A DNA stretch of 64,000 nucleotides, from contig NC_037592.1 in assembly GCF_003073045.1 (NCBI RefSeq), forward strand, positions 10,940,007-11,004,006. Reading direction: 5' to 3'. This stretch comes from Pomacea canaliculata. Its lineage: Eukaryota > Mollusca > Gastropoda > Architaenioglossa > Ampullariidae. Below are positions 11,138 to 23,100 of this stretch, in pieces. Both the position numbers and the translations under genes were made by a program. Numbering within the stretch: the stretch's first letter is position 1; each line of letters begins with the position of its first letter. The notes beneath the pieces are model-generated. The model was given only the letters and a program-made list of their open reading frames with translations, did not search any database and was not told the DNA's origin.

Positions 11138-14100
11138 ATGTGTGGACGGTACGAGTTCATCCTAGGTGTGACAACTGCCCATCTCTCAGCCGTCCTACTG
11201 TTGCTGGCAAATGGCGCCCTTGCATCCAGAACTCCGCTTTACATCGGAGGTTTTTTCCCCAAATCTGGCATTTCCTGGACGCTGGCTAATGAAACAATAC
11301 CTGCGATCGAGTTGGCTTTTGAACTTATAAACAACGATGCCGACATCTTGCCCGGCTATGAGCTGATTTTGTGTACCTACAACTCAGAGGTAGGATTTTT
11401 TCTTGTTATGTTTGCTTGGTTCCTTTCTTGTTTCGAGTTTTAAGTCGGTCTTTACTTCTGTCTAAACGCTGATTTGACACGTAAGACAGTAACATAACTC
11501 ACCTGTTTATACATTTCGTGTTTAGACACCAGACAGCTTAGATATTTGTTCACTGGACTTGTGATCTTGCGCACCATTCTCGTGGAGTGATCTGTGCATC
11601 TTTGAATGTGACTATGCTGACTCTAGCCCCTGCGATGTACGTTGATTCAATGTCCGCCTATCATGATACAGAAACAAAAACGTTATGGTTTGATATTTAT
11701 GACGATGACATTTTTTTTTAAATCGGACTTGAATTCTCAGTGTTGCATGATTTCTTTCCTGACAATGTTCTTAAAATATTTATTGTCTATTAAAACAAAC
11801 AATTCCTGCTTAGAAAACTTTATTTTGCAGGAAAGCAAACAGCATAACGATTTTTTTAAAATACCATGAAATAACGCATGTAACAAAATATTTAATTAAG
11901 CCTCCGTTGTTAGGAAGTATGTCTACAAAACACAGACAATGGGCAAATTCAGTGTTAAAATCAGCCAAAATAACAACATACAGCAAAATGACAAACAACA
12001 TTCTACATCAAGAGATTTGTGCAAGTTTTTAAATAATAAATAGGTGCACAAATTTAACACTACTCCTGACACTTTTAATTAATTTAATATAAATAAATTT
12101 TATTTGGATATTTAGGTGAACAATTGTAGCTGTAGAACTCTTTATTTTTTTTTTTTTTTACCAAAATGAAGAATGTGCTGACGTTGTGTTGGATTATAAA
12201 ATGGGCATCGGCCGTTGCTGTCAGCACCAAATACCATTTTTCTACCTGTAAAGAGGAGAAAGCTACTTGCAGAGGTTTTTCTGATGAGAATGCTAACATT
12301 CAAATGGCTGTGGAATTGGTGTGGACATCAAGAGTTTACCTAGCAAACATGACATAGTAGTAGGCAGAAGGCAAACGGTAATTCGAATAAATCTCCCTAA
12401 TTTTTCCGGTTTCAGCTGGTCGATACATGTCGAGAATCAAATCGAATAAAGCTGAGTTTATGTGTATACATGATGTTAATGTATTCACCTTTAGAAATAT
12501 TAAGATGTCTTGGTGTTAAATAACCAGTCTTAATTTGTAAAAACAGAAAAAGTTCGTGTTAGATTAAGTGCATGAATAGCCCTACAGAATTTGCATTTTC
12601 AATTTGGAAAGATCGGTTTACAATCAACCAATCAATCTTTGTTGATATAAAGCCATTTTTAGAAATGTTAGATGAGTTGTGGAATTAGTATTTTAATGTT
12701 AATCGCTGATGATTCACGATCAATGATATTCATTAATCATGATTAATGCATTGATTGGCTCTGCATCTTGGCAACCATCATGGGCATTTGTGGCGGAGAG
12801 TTTGTCAAGGCCAACCTCATATCATCATCAGAATTTTCTGTTTCTTATCTTTGTTTTTATATGCAACGGCGCAGAAAATCGACTCTTTCAGAAATACATA
12901 AAGAGAATTAAAACTCGAAATGCAAGCATGGTGATATATGGATATGACTAATACATAGCACACCACAAGGTCGGTAACAATTTTTCCTGAAATAAAATAC
13001 GTGCAGAGGAATCCCTCCACCGATCCAAAACTTCATCTTATACTTTGTCAAGAATGCTGACAACATTCTATGAAGCAGAAATTCCTTTTCAAGTGATTCA
13101 AGATTCTATTTAATAACCTCTTTCAGATTCGTATCCAGTTTAGCCTCATATTCCTCCAACACGCTCAACAGTTTCTCAAATGGTAATGATTCCCAGGTTG
13201 ATTTTTGACGCTGGTTTTGCAATTTGGATGTGCATGCCCAAAGATTGTCCTGAAATAGTATGATGAATGTCTTTCTTCTCTGAAGTTTAAGTTCAGTTTA
13301 TTTAGCTTGACTAGAATTTCTGCTAAGTAAGCAAGCATTCTTTTCCAAGTTTCATCTTTGAAGTAAGCCAGAAGGTCATGCTTCCCTTGAACTTCCAGGA
13401 ACAACTGGATTTCATCTCTCAATTCAAAGACGCGATTGACATTTTCTTTCCACAACCAGCTTACAGAAGTGTAGTGAAGAACTTCATGATCAGAATCCAC
13501 GCCCTTACAGAATTCTTTAAAAAGCCGGCTTAGAGCTTCAGATTTGATGTAATTCATAATTTTCATAACTTGTAAAGGAGCGGGAAAAGTCTTCCTGGCG
13601 GGAGTGTATCGGTGAATCACGCAGTGAATGCTCGTAGCTGAACAATTCCCGTGATCTTTGACGTTTGAGACTAGCTTCATGGCGTCGAAAGAATTCTACA
13701 TCCTTCTAATTATATTCAGAAATTTTGTTTCTAAGTGACTAAGTTCTACAGTTTGGAAGGTTTCATTGACTCCGCACTAAGAACTATATTACACAGACCA
13801 CATCGTGGCTTCTCTATGCCTTTGCTGATCAAGGTGGTAAAGCCAAATTTCAGATAGTCTTCCGAATATTTACGTTTCTTTTCCACGGGTACTAATTTTT
13901 CTAGCGCTACCAAATACTTTAACTTCGAAGATATCTTTTTCCTCACTTTAAAACCGAAACTTTAAGAACAATTAAACAAATGTCTTTCAGGGTCTATTCA
14001 ACTGACATCAACACATAGGTCAATCGGTACACAACTGCCAGTGAGGTTCAGTAAGAACTGGAAGGACAAATTACGCTGTTCTGCAAATAATAATTATTTC

Positions 14101-17100
14101 AATAATTCTGATTCTTACAATGATTATGATTGACGTTTGAAGTAAATTAAAAACATCGTTTAAACTTGAGGTTAAACAACATTTATCTTAAAACTTTCAA
14201 GTAATTATTGCAAACCTCCTGGCGACCCCCCTTCTCTCGAGAAACCCTTTGCGACCTGGGAACCACTGCCCCTAGAGTGCCTAGACCCTCGAGGGTCCCA
14301 CCCCCTCTTTTTTTTAAATATCGCTTTAGTCAGGAAATAGGGTGAGGGGGGCAAAGTACGGCAAGCGGACTTTTTTGGACTGACATGTCTAGCAAAATGC
14401 GAATCGTACTTGTGTTTATAACTTCTTTTAACTTAGGTAAATTTTATTAAAATTTCATTTATCAAATAGGGCTTGGCGATAGGAATCAGCAGTCAGTACC
14501 ATTATAGCAATAATGATAAATCAATCTGCTGACATGTCTGACAGTCATGAGAGAACGATTGCCTTCAAATAAAAGGCTGGCGGCAACATAATAACTGTTT
14601 TATTTCAACATCTTTCTTCACTGCATTATACACCAAGAAGCGCTGTGCAAACATGTATTACATATAAGCCATGTGGTGAATACTGTGATGAAAATCATGA
14701 ACTTTATTAGGGCTCAACCGTCGATAATTTATGTCGTTGCTGAAGGATGGTAAAGTCGATCGCAAAGATGTTCCCTACCACACAAATGTCCGGTGGCTAA
14801 GTTTGGGGAAAGTTTGAGAACTCCGAAAAGAAAGAGTTCTGTTTTTAGAAATAAAGGAATAGACAAATGTTTTCTCCGAATTTTGATATCTTCAACCTTT
14901 CTTATTGACATCATGGACCATTTGAACAAACTCAATGTGAGCATTCTTGTTTATAAATTATATTTCGCCGGGGGCGCATTTTAACAGAAACTTGATGTCC
15001 TTTTAACCCAATAGCTTCCCAAGAGGTACCTTTTCCACCAGTCCATTACCTACGGTCGACATCTACCCTAGAGATACTTTTACCTCAAGTACATGGCTGC
15101 GGCCACTTATTTGCAAACATCATTCGATGGGGGAAGCATAAAAAATAAATAACTGCCACGCTCATATTTGCTGTAATCGCATGGCAACAGTGAAGCAGAT
15201 GCGAGCAAATAACCGTTTATGGTGTTTAATCCACTAATTGCATTATTTTATTTATTATTTATTATCCAACTATTTCCTTGAATCTTCTGGGCGCATAATT
15301 TATTTCGACAAACAAGAAAGCAGAAAAATCCTTTTACTGCCTGACATAGTTGTTTACGACAGTAAACTCTAGCATAATTTGTGGCTGTTTTGGAGCAAAA
15401 TGTCAAAGGTTTGTTATGCTGCCTGAGTCATTTACTTATTTTTACCGTTGGAAAGGTATTCGAAAAGTGCACTTCCTTACAAAAAACTCTGAGGAATCTC
15501 TCTCAGTCACCTCTCTCTCTAAAACGGCTCCTGTAGTGACTTAGCTATTTTCCTGTAAGAGAAAAAAATCTGTTTCTCAAAGTGTTCAAAGACCGGACAT
15601 ATTTGAGTCGTTTGAAATGCTCATAGAATTTCTGATTAATAGAATTACTTCTTATCTCTACCAAATCACGTCTGTATTTCCTTTTGAGTAAAGTTAGTGG
15701 AATACTTGTCTCAAAACCTGTAATCACTTGCTGGGATATTGTTTTTACTACTAGAAAAGTGGATGTGCTCAGAGAGGAATGTGTGCGCAGGTCAGCGCAA
15801 GTTGTTCCCGAGTACAACACATCAAGTTGCCTTGACGTGGGGTTCCAACCCAGCTTTTGTAATCGGTGCTCCTTTCGTCTTTTGACATTTAGGTCGATTT
15901 GTTCTTGCCTGGGTCGATCTGGTCTTGACAGGGGGGCGAGTCTTTGGGGCGAGGTCAAAACGGCTGAGTCGATTTGTCCTGAAAGCACCATGTCAACTAG
16001 CGGATGGAAATAGGAATAAAATTCAAACTCTTCGTTAGCGCGAGTTCACAGTAAAAGCGCTGTCTTAATGTATAAACCTTTGACCAAGCTTGACAAAGTA
16101 TCACATAAATATGTATTAAACATTTTTTATATAAACTATTTGCCCAGCGTAGTAACACAGTATATCTAAAGGCCCTTCTTACCCTGACAAATAAAATTAT
16201 TAAAACTTTTGTCAAACATTACTTAAAGTTTGTTCGTATTTGTAAAATTAATTATTATTACAGAAATGAGGCGCACTGTACGAACATTTTCGGTGTCGCT
16301 GAATACTCCCTAGCCTCTTTGCTTACTTCGTCATTGAAAGTTGTGTTGTTGATGTTTTGGGTGATCAGGCAGTGTCTTTGTATTCAGAACAGCCCTTCAG
16401 TCGCGATGAGGCGGTTTTACGACATGGTCAGCGTGGAACCCACCAAGATCTTCATGCTCGGCCCTTCTGTATCTCGGGTAGCCATCCACGTTTCAATCGC
16501 AGCATCCAGCTGGAATATTGTTCAGGTAAAGCACAAACACCTACATCAGACCCCACCCACCCTAAAAAATGGGGGACTGATGCTCGAGTCGCGGTCACTG
16601 ATAGAAAACTAATGAATAGACCTTGACTAGTTCTGCTTGAAGTGAACTAGCAGTTGTGTTGAAACATGAATGATGATTCTGTCTCAGTACAGTAAAGCCT
16701 CCTTCTTAAGACCTTCCTTTTACGAAACCCTCTAAGTTACGACCAAAATTATTTCAAAGAAGTATTTTGTTCTATAAATGTCAACTGTATTATTGTATTT
16801 TGCAGAGGTCATGTGTTGAAAACAGTCTATTTTAAAACAGACTATTTTTTACCAACAGTCTTTACATTGTTAGAACAACGTCAGACATATCTTACTATAC
16901 AAAAATGGCCGCTTTGTTCCCCTATAAATCGTTTATCAAGAGCAAAAATGGCAGAATCAGTAAGAATTAACGAGCGAAGTAAAAGACAAAGAAAAGCATT
17001 ATGAAATGGTTTTAGAGCTTTATTTCAACATTTAAATAAATAAACTTGCATTTAAATGTGCTTGAAGTCGTGGCTTCCGGAAGTAAAGCAGACTGGTTAA

Positions 17101-20100
17101 TCTCCTTACTTCGACCTCTCAGTTACGACCTTATTTTGGTGGACTTTAACAAGTCTTAATAGGAAGGTTTTACAGTGTTTGGAATAACTCGCTACGGCAC
17201 TGTCGCAGTTGTCGTATAGATTTTCAACATTACATAATTTGTTTTCTTGAACTGCTTTAGACCTTGACCTGCTTTGACCTCACAACTGTGTCTCTTCGCT
17301 AGGTTTCCTTCTCTACCCGATCTTCTGAGTTGGAGAACCGGAATCTGTATCCGTTTTTCTTTCGCACCATACCATCCGACGCCATGCTGAACAAAGCACG
17401 CCTTCAGCTGCTGCAACATTTTGGCTGGTCACGTGTCGCTATCATCTATGAAGAGGTCGACGGAAACTTGTTCTATTCGGTAATCTTTGCTTCCAGCTGT
17501 ATATGTTGGACTAAACTAAACCACTGGAGTTTTGTTTTAATTTCTTGTATAGTATAAAAATTGTGATCGTTCTCAGGATAACTTTGTCAGCTCAGCCAGC
17601 AACAAAAATACCTCAGCTAGCGACAAAATAATGAAGGCACTCCCCTGGTGTTGTTGAGAAGGAGGAACTAGAAAAAAAAAACTTAATTTGCGCCAGTTTC
17701 TGTTTGTTTTGTGTGGTTTTTTTTTTTTTTTTTCTTGTCTGCTTGTTTTTTGTTGTTGTTTTTTTAGGGGTGCGGGTTTTGAGTATCTATCGCTTCACTT
17801 TCCCTTCCTTTCTTTTCCCAACCCCAGCCAGGGTAGTTAAGAGACTGGGTAAACATGGTTATCCTAAGATGTTTGTCCTTTCACTCTGTAGAGAATTAAC
17901 TCACTTTTGCAGCAGCTAAAGATCTCATTCTTCGATTAAACTCACAAAAAATCCTTTGTTACCTCATCTACAGATTATTACAGAAATACAAAGTTCTGGA
18001 CTTTTTGAAGCATGTGAGTTAATTATTGTGGACAACCAGCAAGAAGAAGGTTGCAGTAGTGTCTGAGTTGGATAGAACTAAAGAACAAATAAGAAACTTG
18101 ATCATCTGGACAGAATATGGCGATTGGAGCTTGCGGAGATTGTAGTTAACAGTACGACAGAGGTCCGAGACCTGATTGTCTTGAACCATGAAACCAAAGT
18201 TTTGTGGTAAAACTACGAAGTGAATATCAGCATCGCCAAACCGAACTGAAAGAAGCAGATAACGTTGAACTCTCACACTCCTCTTTCAAAATTAAGGGTT
18301 CTGTTTCATCTTCATTTAGTTTTTACATACTTGTAATATGTGATATGCAAAATTGTTCAATGTTTTAAAATAATTTGTTAATTTAAACTGTTTCATTTTA
18401 ACCATTATTCTTTAACATGTCATACTCAGCACACACACAAAAAATCAAGATATCTACCATTTGTCAATGAGCTCCCTGTCTCGTTAAAATCACTATATAT
18501 TCCCTTATGACACGTGTTTGATACTGGATGTCCGAGGTCAAACATAGGAACAAATGCATTACTCAGATGGCATGAGCCTTAACCAATTTTTTAAGCGATG
18601 CAAAAACTAAAATATCCAAACCATCGTAAATTCATAAATGCTTGTTGCCTAGTGTCTCACCACAAAAGTGTATGGTGTGCGCTGATTAGTATGATCTGAA
18701 CTACTTGTGCAAGAGGATAATGTAAATCCAGCCTTGTCTTGCATGCAGAGTATGGACGACCTCCGACTCAAGATGGTTGATGACGGGATAGACATCGTCA
18801 CCTTTGAAAGACTGAGCACCGACGTGGCTTTCACAGTTCAAAGGTTGAAGGCAAGTCGGTAATATGTACTTCCTGCTTTAGGCATGCCAACATTTGCACG
18901 TAATCTAGTTACAGCGCCTTGTGGTGGCGCGGAAACATCTTTACATGTAACTTTTCCACAGAGAGAAGCTGCTACCTTTTACCAACAAGTACTTTTTACG
19001 CGTAAATTATATTCAGTACGCTCATACACACGCAGATGGACAGACTGACAAACAGATAGATAGATCCACTAGGCTCCGAAAATAGTCTCAATGATATCTA
19101 CCACCCAAAATATCTTGTGACCGCTTGACCTCTCGTACCGGGAAAAGAAAGAATAAGAAATGAGTAGATGAGCACCTCGCAAATGCGCATAAACGGTTGC
19201 TCCCCTTACCAGATATACTAGTAGCCACGTAGCTGTGTTACATAAGACAGAGAGCAGATAGACAAGGGCGAGAAGATAGCAGCAGATAACTAACACAAGA
19301 CCATAATTCATAATCTACAACGCCACTTCACCAATTCTACTACAAACAATCAAACACAAACTTCCTCTGTCTAACCTTTAACCTAAAATCTTGCTTCTAC
19401 GATCTTACTGACATCGTCCCCCAGCTCACCTCTCTGCCTTACTCAGACATAGATATTATACAAATACAATTACAAATACAATACATAAATTTTACCGAAA
19501 TGTAAACGATCTCCTTCGGTATACTGGAGTTGACATCTTGATTTTGTTTGCAGGAACTAGACGCCAGAATCATTATGGGTCACTTCTTTCAGATGTCAGC
19601 GAGGAAGGTCTTCTGTGAGGTGGGTCAAGGATTTTTGACATGGGCAAGCTTTTAGTCTTGATGGTCTCGCTAACAGGGCTGGTGCTGGACTATTTTGCGC
19701 CCTCGGTAAACGATACAAGCTGAGTACGCCTTTCCCTCCCTTCCTTATTCTGAAACTGATAAAAACATTCAACAATAACTTCATTTGGTTCAGATTATCA
19801 AATTCGAGCTTAAGATCGGACTTTTCTTGCTTTTGCTTTTATAGGTCAACACGAGTGCAACATTTTTTTCTCTGTGATCGGGTTTATTTTATTTTAAAAC
19901 GATAATTCTCCAAATGTGAGTACAAAAAAGCAGAAAAAAACGACTCTCTGCAACAGGGTTACCTAACCCTAAAACACTGTCTTCTGACAGGTTCATATCA
20001 CAATATTCTATGTGTATTATTAACACAAATGTATAAGATACCCTCCTGTAATTGTTTTATTTGGACTATAGTTCATTCCAAGCTTTGTATTTTTTGATGG

Positions 20101-23100
20101 AATGTACACTGCTAGCAATTTAGTTATTTATGGAATGTAAATTGCCACTATTTAATGTATATTATATGGATGGTGAGTTGTAATAAATTTTCCGGGTAAG
20201 GATCCAAGCGCTAATTTTGCTGAGTTCCCTGATTTTATGCTAAAATATGTGGAGTTTGAACACCTTTAGATAAACAAAATGCAATTACTTTGTTATCATA
20301 AATGTGCCCAACATTTCGCATCTTTTCTTTGCTAAGCTTAAATACCTAGGAAAATGTATTACTTTAAATAAGCAGTGATGCTATAGTTTATAATTTGCAT
20401 GCAAATGTATATCTGGAACAAAAACAGTCAATACAATTAAAAATAAGTGGTGCTAACAGGGCAAAAGAGGAGCTGGAACATTTTTCTTTCCAAAAATGAC
20501 CATATGTCTATGTTAATGACAGTAGGAAACAGGTAAGCTAATTAGATTTCATTAACTTTGTGGGACAGAAAGGGGTACACCATCATTTTTTTTTCTTGAC
20601 AATTTGGTTTTTTTCTAGGGTAACCTTTGACATGATATTGTAAAAGTTCATGAAACTAGATCTGGTATTATATTTACACAAGTATACTATGTATCTGCAG
20701 CTATGTTTATGTCTAAGCCGAATGATGAGACTTTTTAGATTAATATACTGTATTACTAGTGTCATTATATCAAATGAATAGCTACAGGAGTAGATAATTT
20801 AATTTATGATTTTGTCTATTATTATAACTTTGACAGCTTTAAAAAGATCACTAATCAAGTATAGTTCAAATTTATAAATATTCATTTACTCTGTACTCTC
20901 GAAAAAAGGGACAATATTGATGTTCTTACAACTTCAAGAGCTTGCTTACTTATGTCATTAACTGATGGCTCAACAGATACTTCCAAGAACTCCCAAAGCA
21001 GAGCAATCTCACTGTTGTCAGCTGTGTCCATTACTTCAGTGCTATTTTTACTCCATTCAAATGAATTTAAAGCTTCATTATTGTCTAAACAAGAACAGAT
21101 AAATTAAGGTAGTCAATTTTTTAAGACTTCTCTTAATTCACTAAGCTGTTCAACAACGGTCACAACTGACAACCAGGGATAACATTTTATCATTAAAAAT
21201 GTAATATGAAATTAAGAATTTTATACAATTTATTGATATAAAACTTACTTCTTTCTCATTTCTGATTGTTAACTGCATTTACTTACTCTCACCTGTTCCT
21301 ATTTATTGTAAGATCCTGTTATGTTTGCCACACTCAGTTCTTTTTTAGCTGCTTCCAGCACGCACGTCAATGGTACCCTCAAACTGTCAGTTATTTTAAC
21401 TTTGTGCTGGATAAGGATACGATTGATGATGTTGTTGTGTTTGTAACTGACGTCACGAAGTTACTTGCAGACCAGAAGGATGTAGAAAGTGTCGATGCTG
21501 CATAGCTGCTGTTAGATCCTTGTTTGATTCTTTTCACCTGCAGTAGCAGTTTGTTTTGACAGCCGATGCTTTTGTTGGGACGTTTGAGCAAAGTTAATCC
21601 ACTGGTGTTTGTAGCCAGTATCTTTAGGAAATAAGTACACACTAACTCCATCTGACTGTATAAGCGAACACTCAGCAACAGCACGTTGTGTCCTTGTCTG
21701 TTTTCTTTTACCGAGGATTGTTTTGCTGATGCAGACGACTCTTAGCGGATGATACTATTTTTAGACAATCCGCCCTTTCGTCACTTCCTGCTTTCTTGAC
21801 AACTCCAGGCGTGACTAAGAGAAAAAAATTAATATTTCTCATGCTTCTTTGTCATAAAATACCACCGGAAGATGTGTTTTTTATATTTTCTGCTCTATTT
21901 CCAGCGATTTTCTCTGAGCACTATAGGCTCAACCTTTTAAAAAGGAAGTAAGTAGATCTAATTTGTTCTCTTAAATGCAGTGCAGAGGTTTCTAGGCCAT
22001 AGCTTGTTCCCTTGGTACAGTGGCCCAAGCAATGTCCTTTGTAGCATTGTTGATTCTGGATACAATATTTAATTAATTTCAGTGTTGAGAAACTTTGTTG
22101 TCTGATGGGCTGACTCTGCAACATAAGGTAAAATGTGTGTAATAATTTTAACTGGCTAGTGAAGATTAAAAGTTACTGAGAATTAATTTTTCTTGAGAAG
22201 CCCTCAAACGAGGGCTTTGTATTTAATACAAGAGTTCCCTTATGTCAACATCCTCTTTGTTCCTTACTGCCTCTTCAAGGCCTTGCAAGAATATATAATT
22301 TCTTGTGTTGGCTTTTTTTTATATTCTTTGGATAAAGGATTCCAGGTAAACATCACAAAGAGCTCCAGGTCAGGCGGTGTGATCCCACAGCTGTTTACAT
22401 TTTTCTTCTATGGACTCAGTTTTCAGTCGGAACTTTTATCTTCTTACTTTCGTCCTCGTGCTTAATCTGTCTTTTCCTTGGTACCTGGTTTTTCTCAAAG
22501 TTTGTCTCTATTCCAAGTCTCTTGCAATGTCTGCTACATTGGCTAATAATTGCCGTAAGTCCTGGTCACTTCATCCTAATCTTCTTAAGATATTCATTAA
22601 CTAGTCACATTTCTTTCGATACTGTCTTCATATAAGCTTCTTTGTCTTGAGTACATTTATTGTTCACATTTGGTTCAGAACGGATGTTACGCAGGTCTTG
22701 ATGATATAAGACTCTCATTCCCACCACCATCACCACAGCCACCACTACTCCAAGTTAAATTTATAAATTTTTTGCTATCCGCATTTCTCTTCTCTCTCTC
22801 CGCTGTAATTGTAGAAGTAGTCCTGTTCGCTAATGGTGTCATGCCAAGGTTTTCTTAGCGTGTCATTATCCTGTCTGTCTCTTTTTTCTTCAGCGGTAAC
22901 CATTACAATGGTCGTATTTCTTGTCTAAGCTATCTGATCCAGAAACATTTAATGAGGATGCTAGCTGATGTTGTGTTATTGGTTTGTGGGTATTAGAGGT
23001 GGCACTCATTAAACTGTCCAGTTAGAAAACACACAAGAGACAGCTTCATGTCGGCTCCCGCCCAAGTATATTTAAATCTCTTAACCAGAACTAAACCTTT

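Noticed and set aside
15545-15991. 148-codon minus-strand frame in receptor intron 1
   Set aside because: Long for chance but without a recognisable domain, neighbour exon or regulatory context; could be an old insertion. Not annotated as a gene.
18851-18862. GT donor (cg/gtaata) for receptor exon 4 instead of the GC donor
   Set aside because: Joining to the next exon through this site gives a stop codon at once and breaks alignment with GABBR2.
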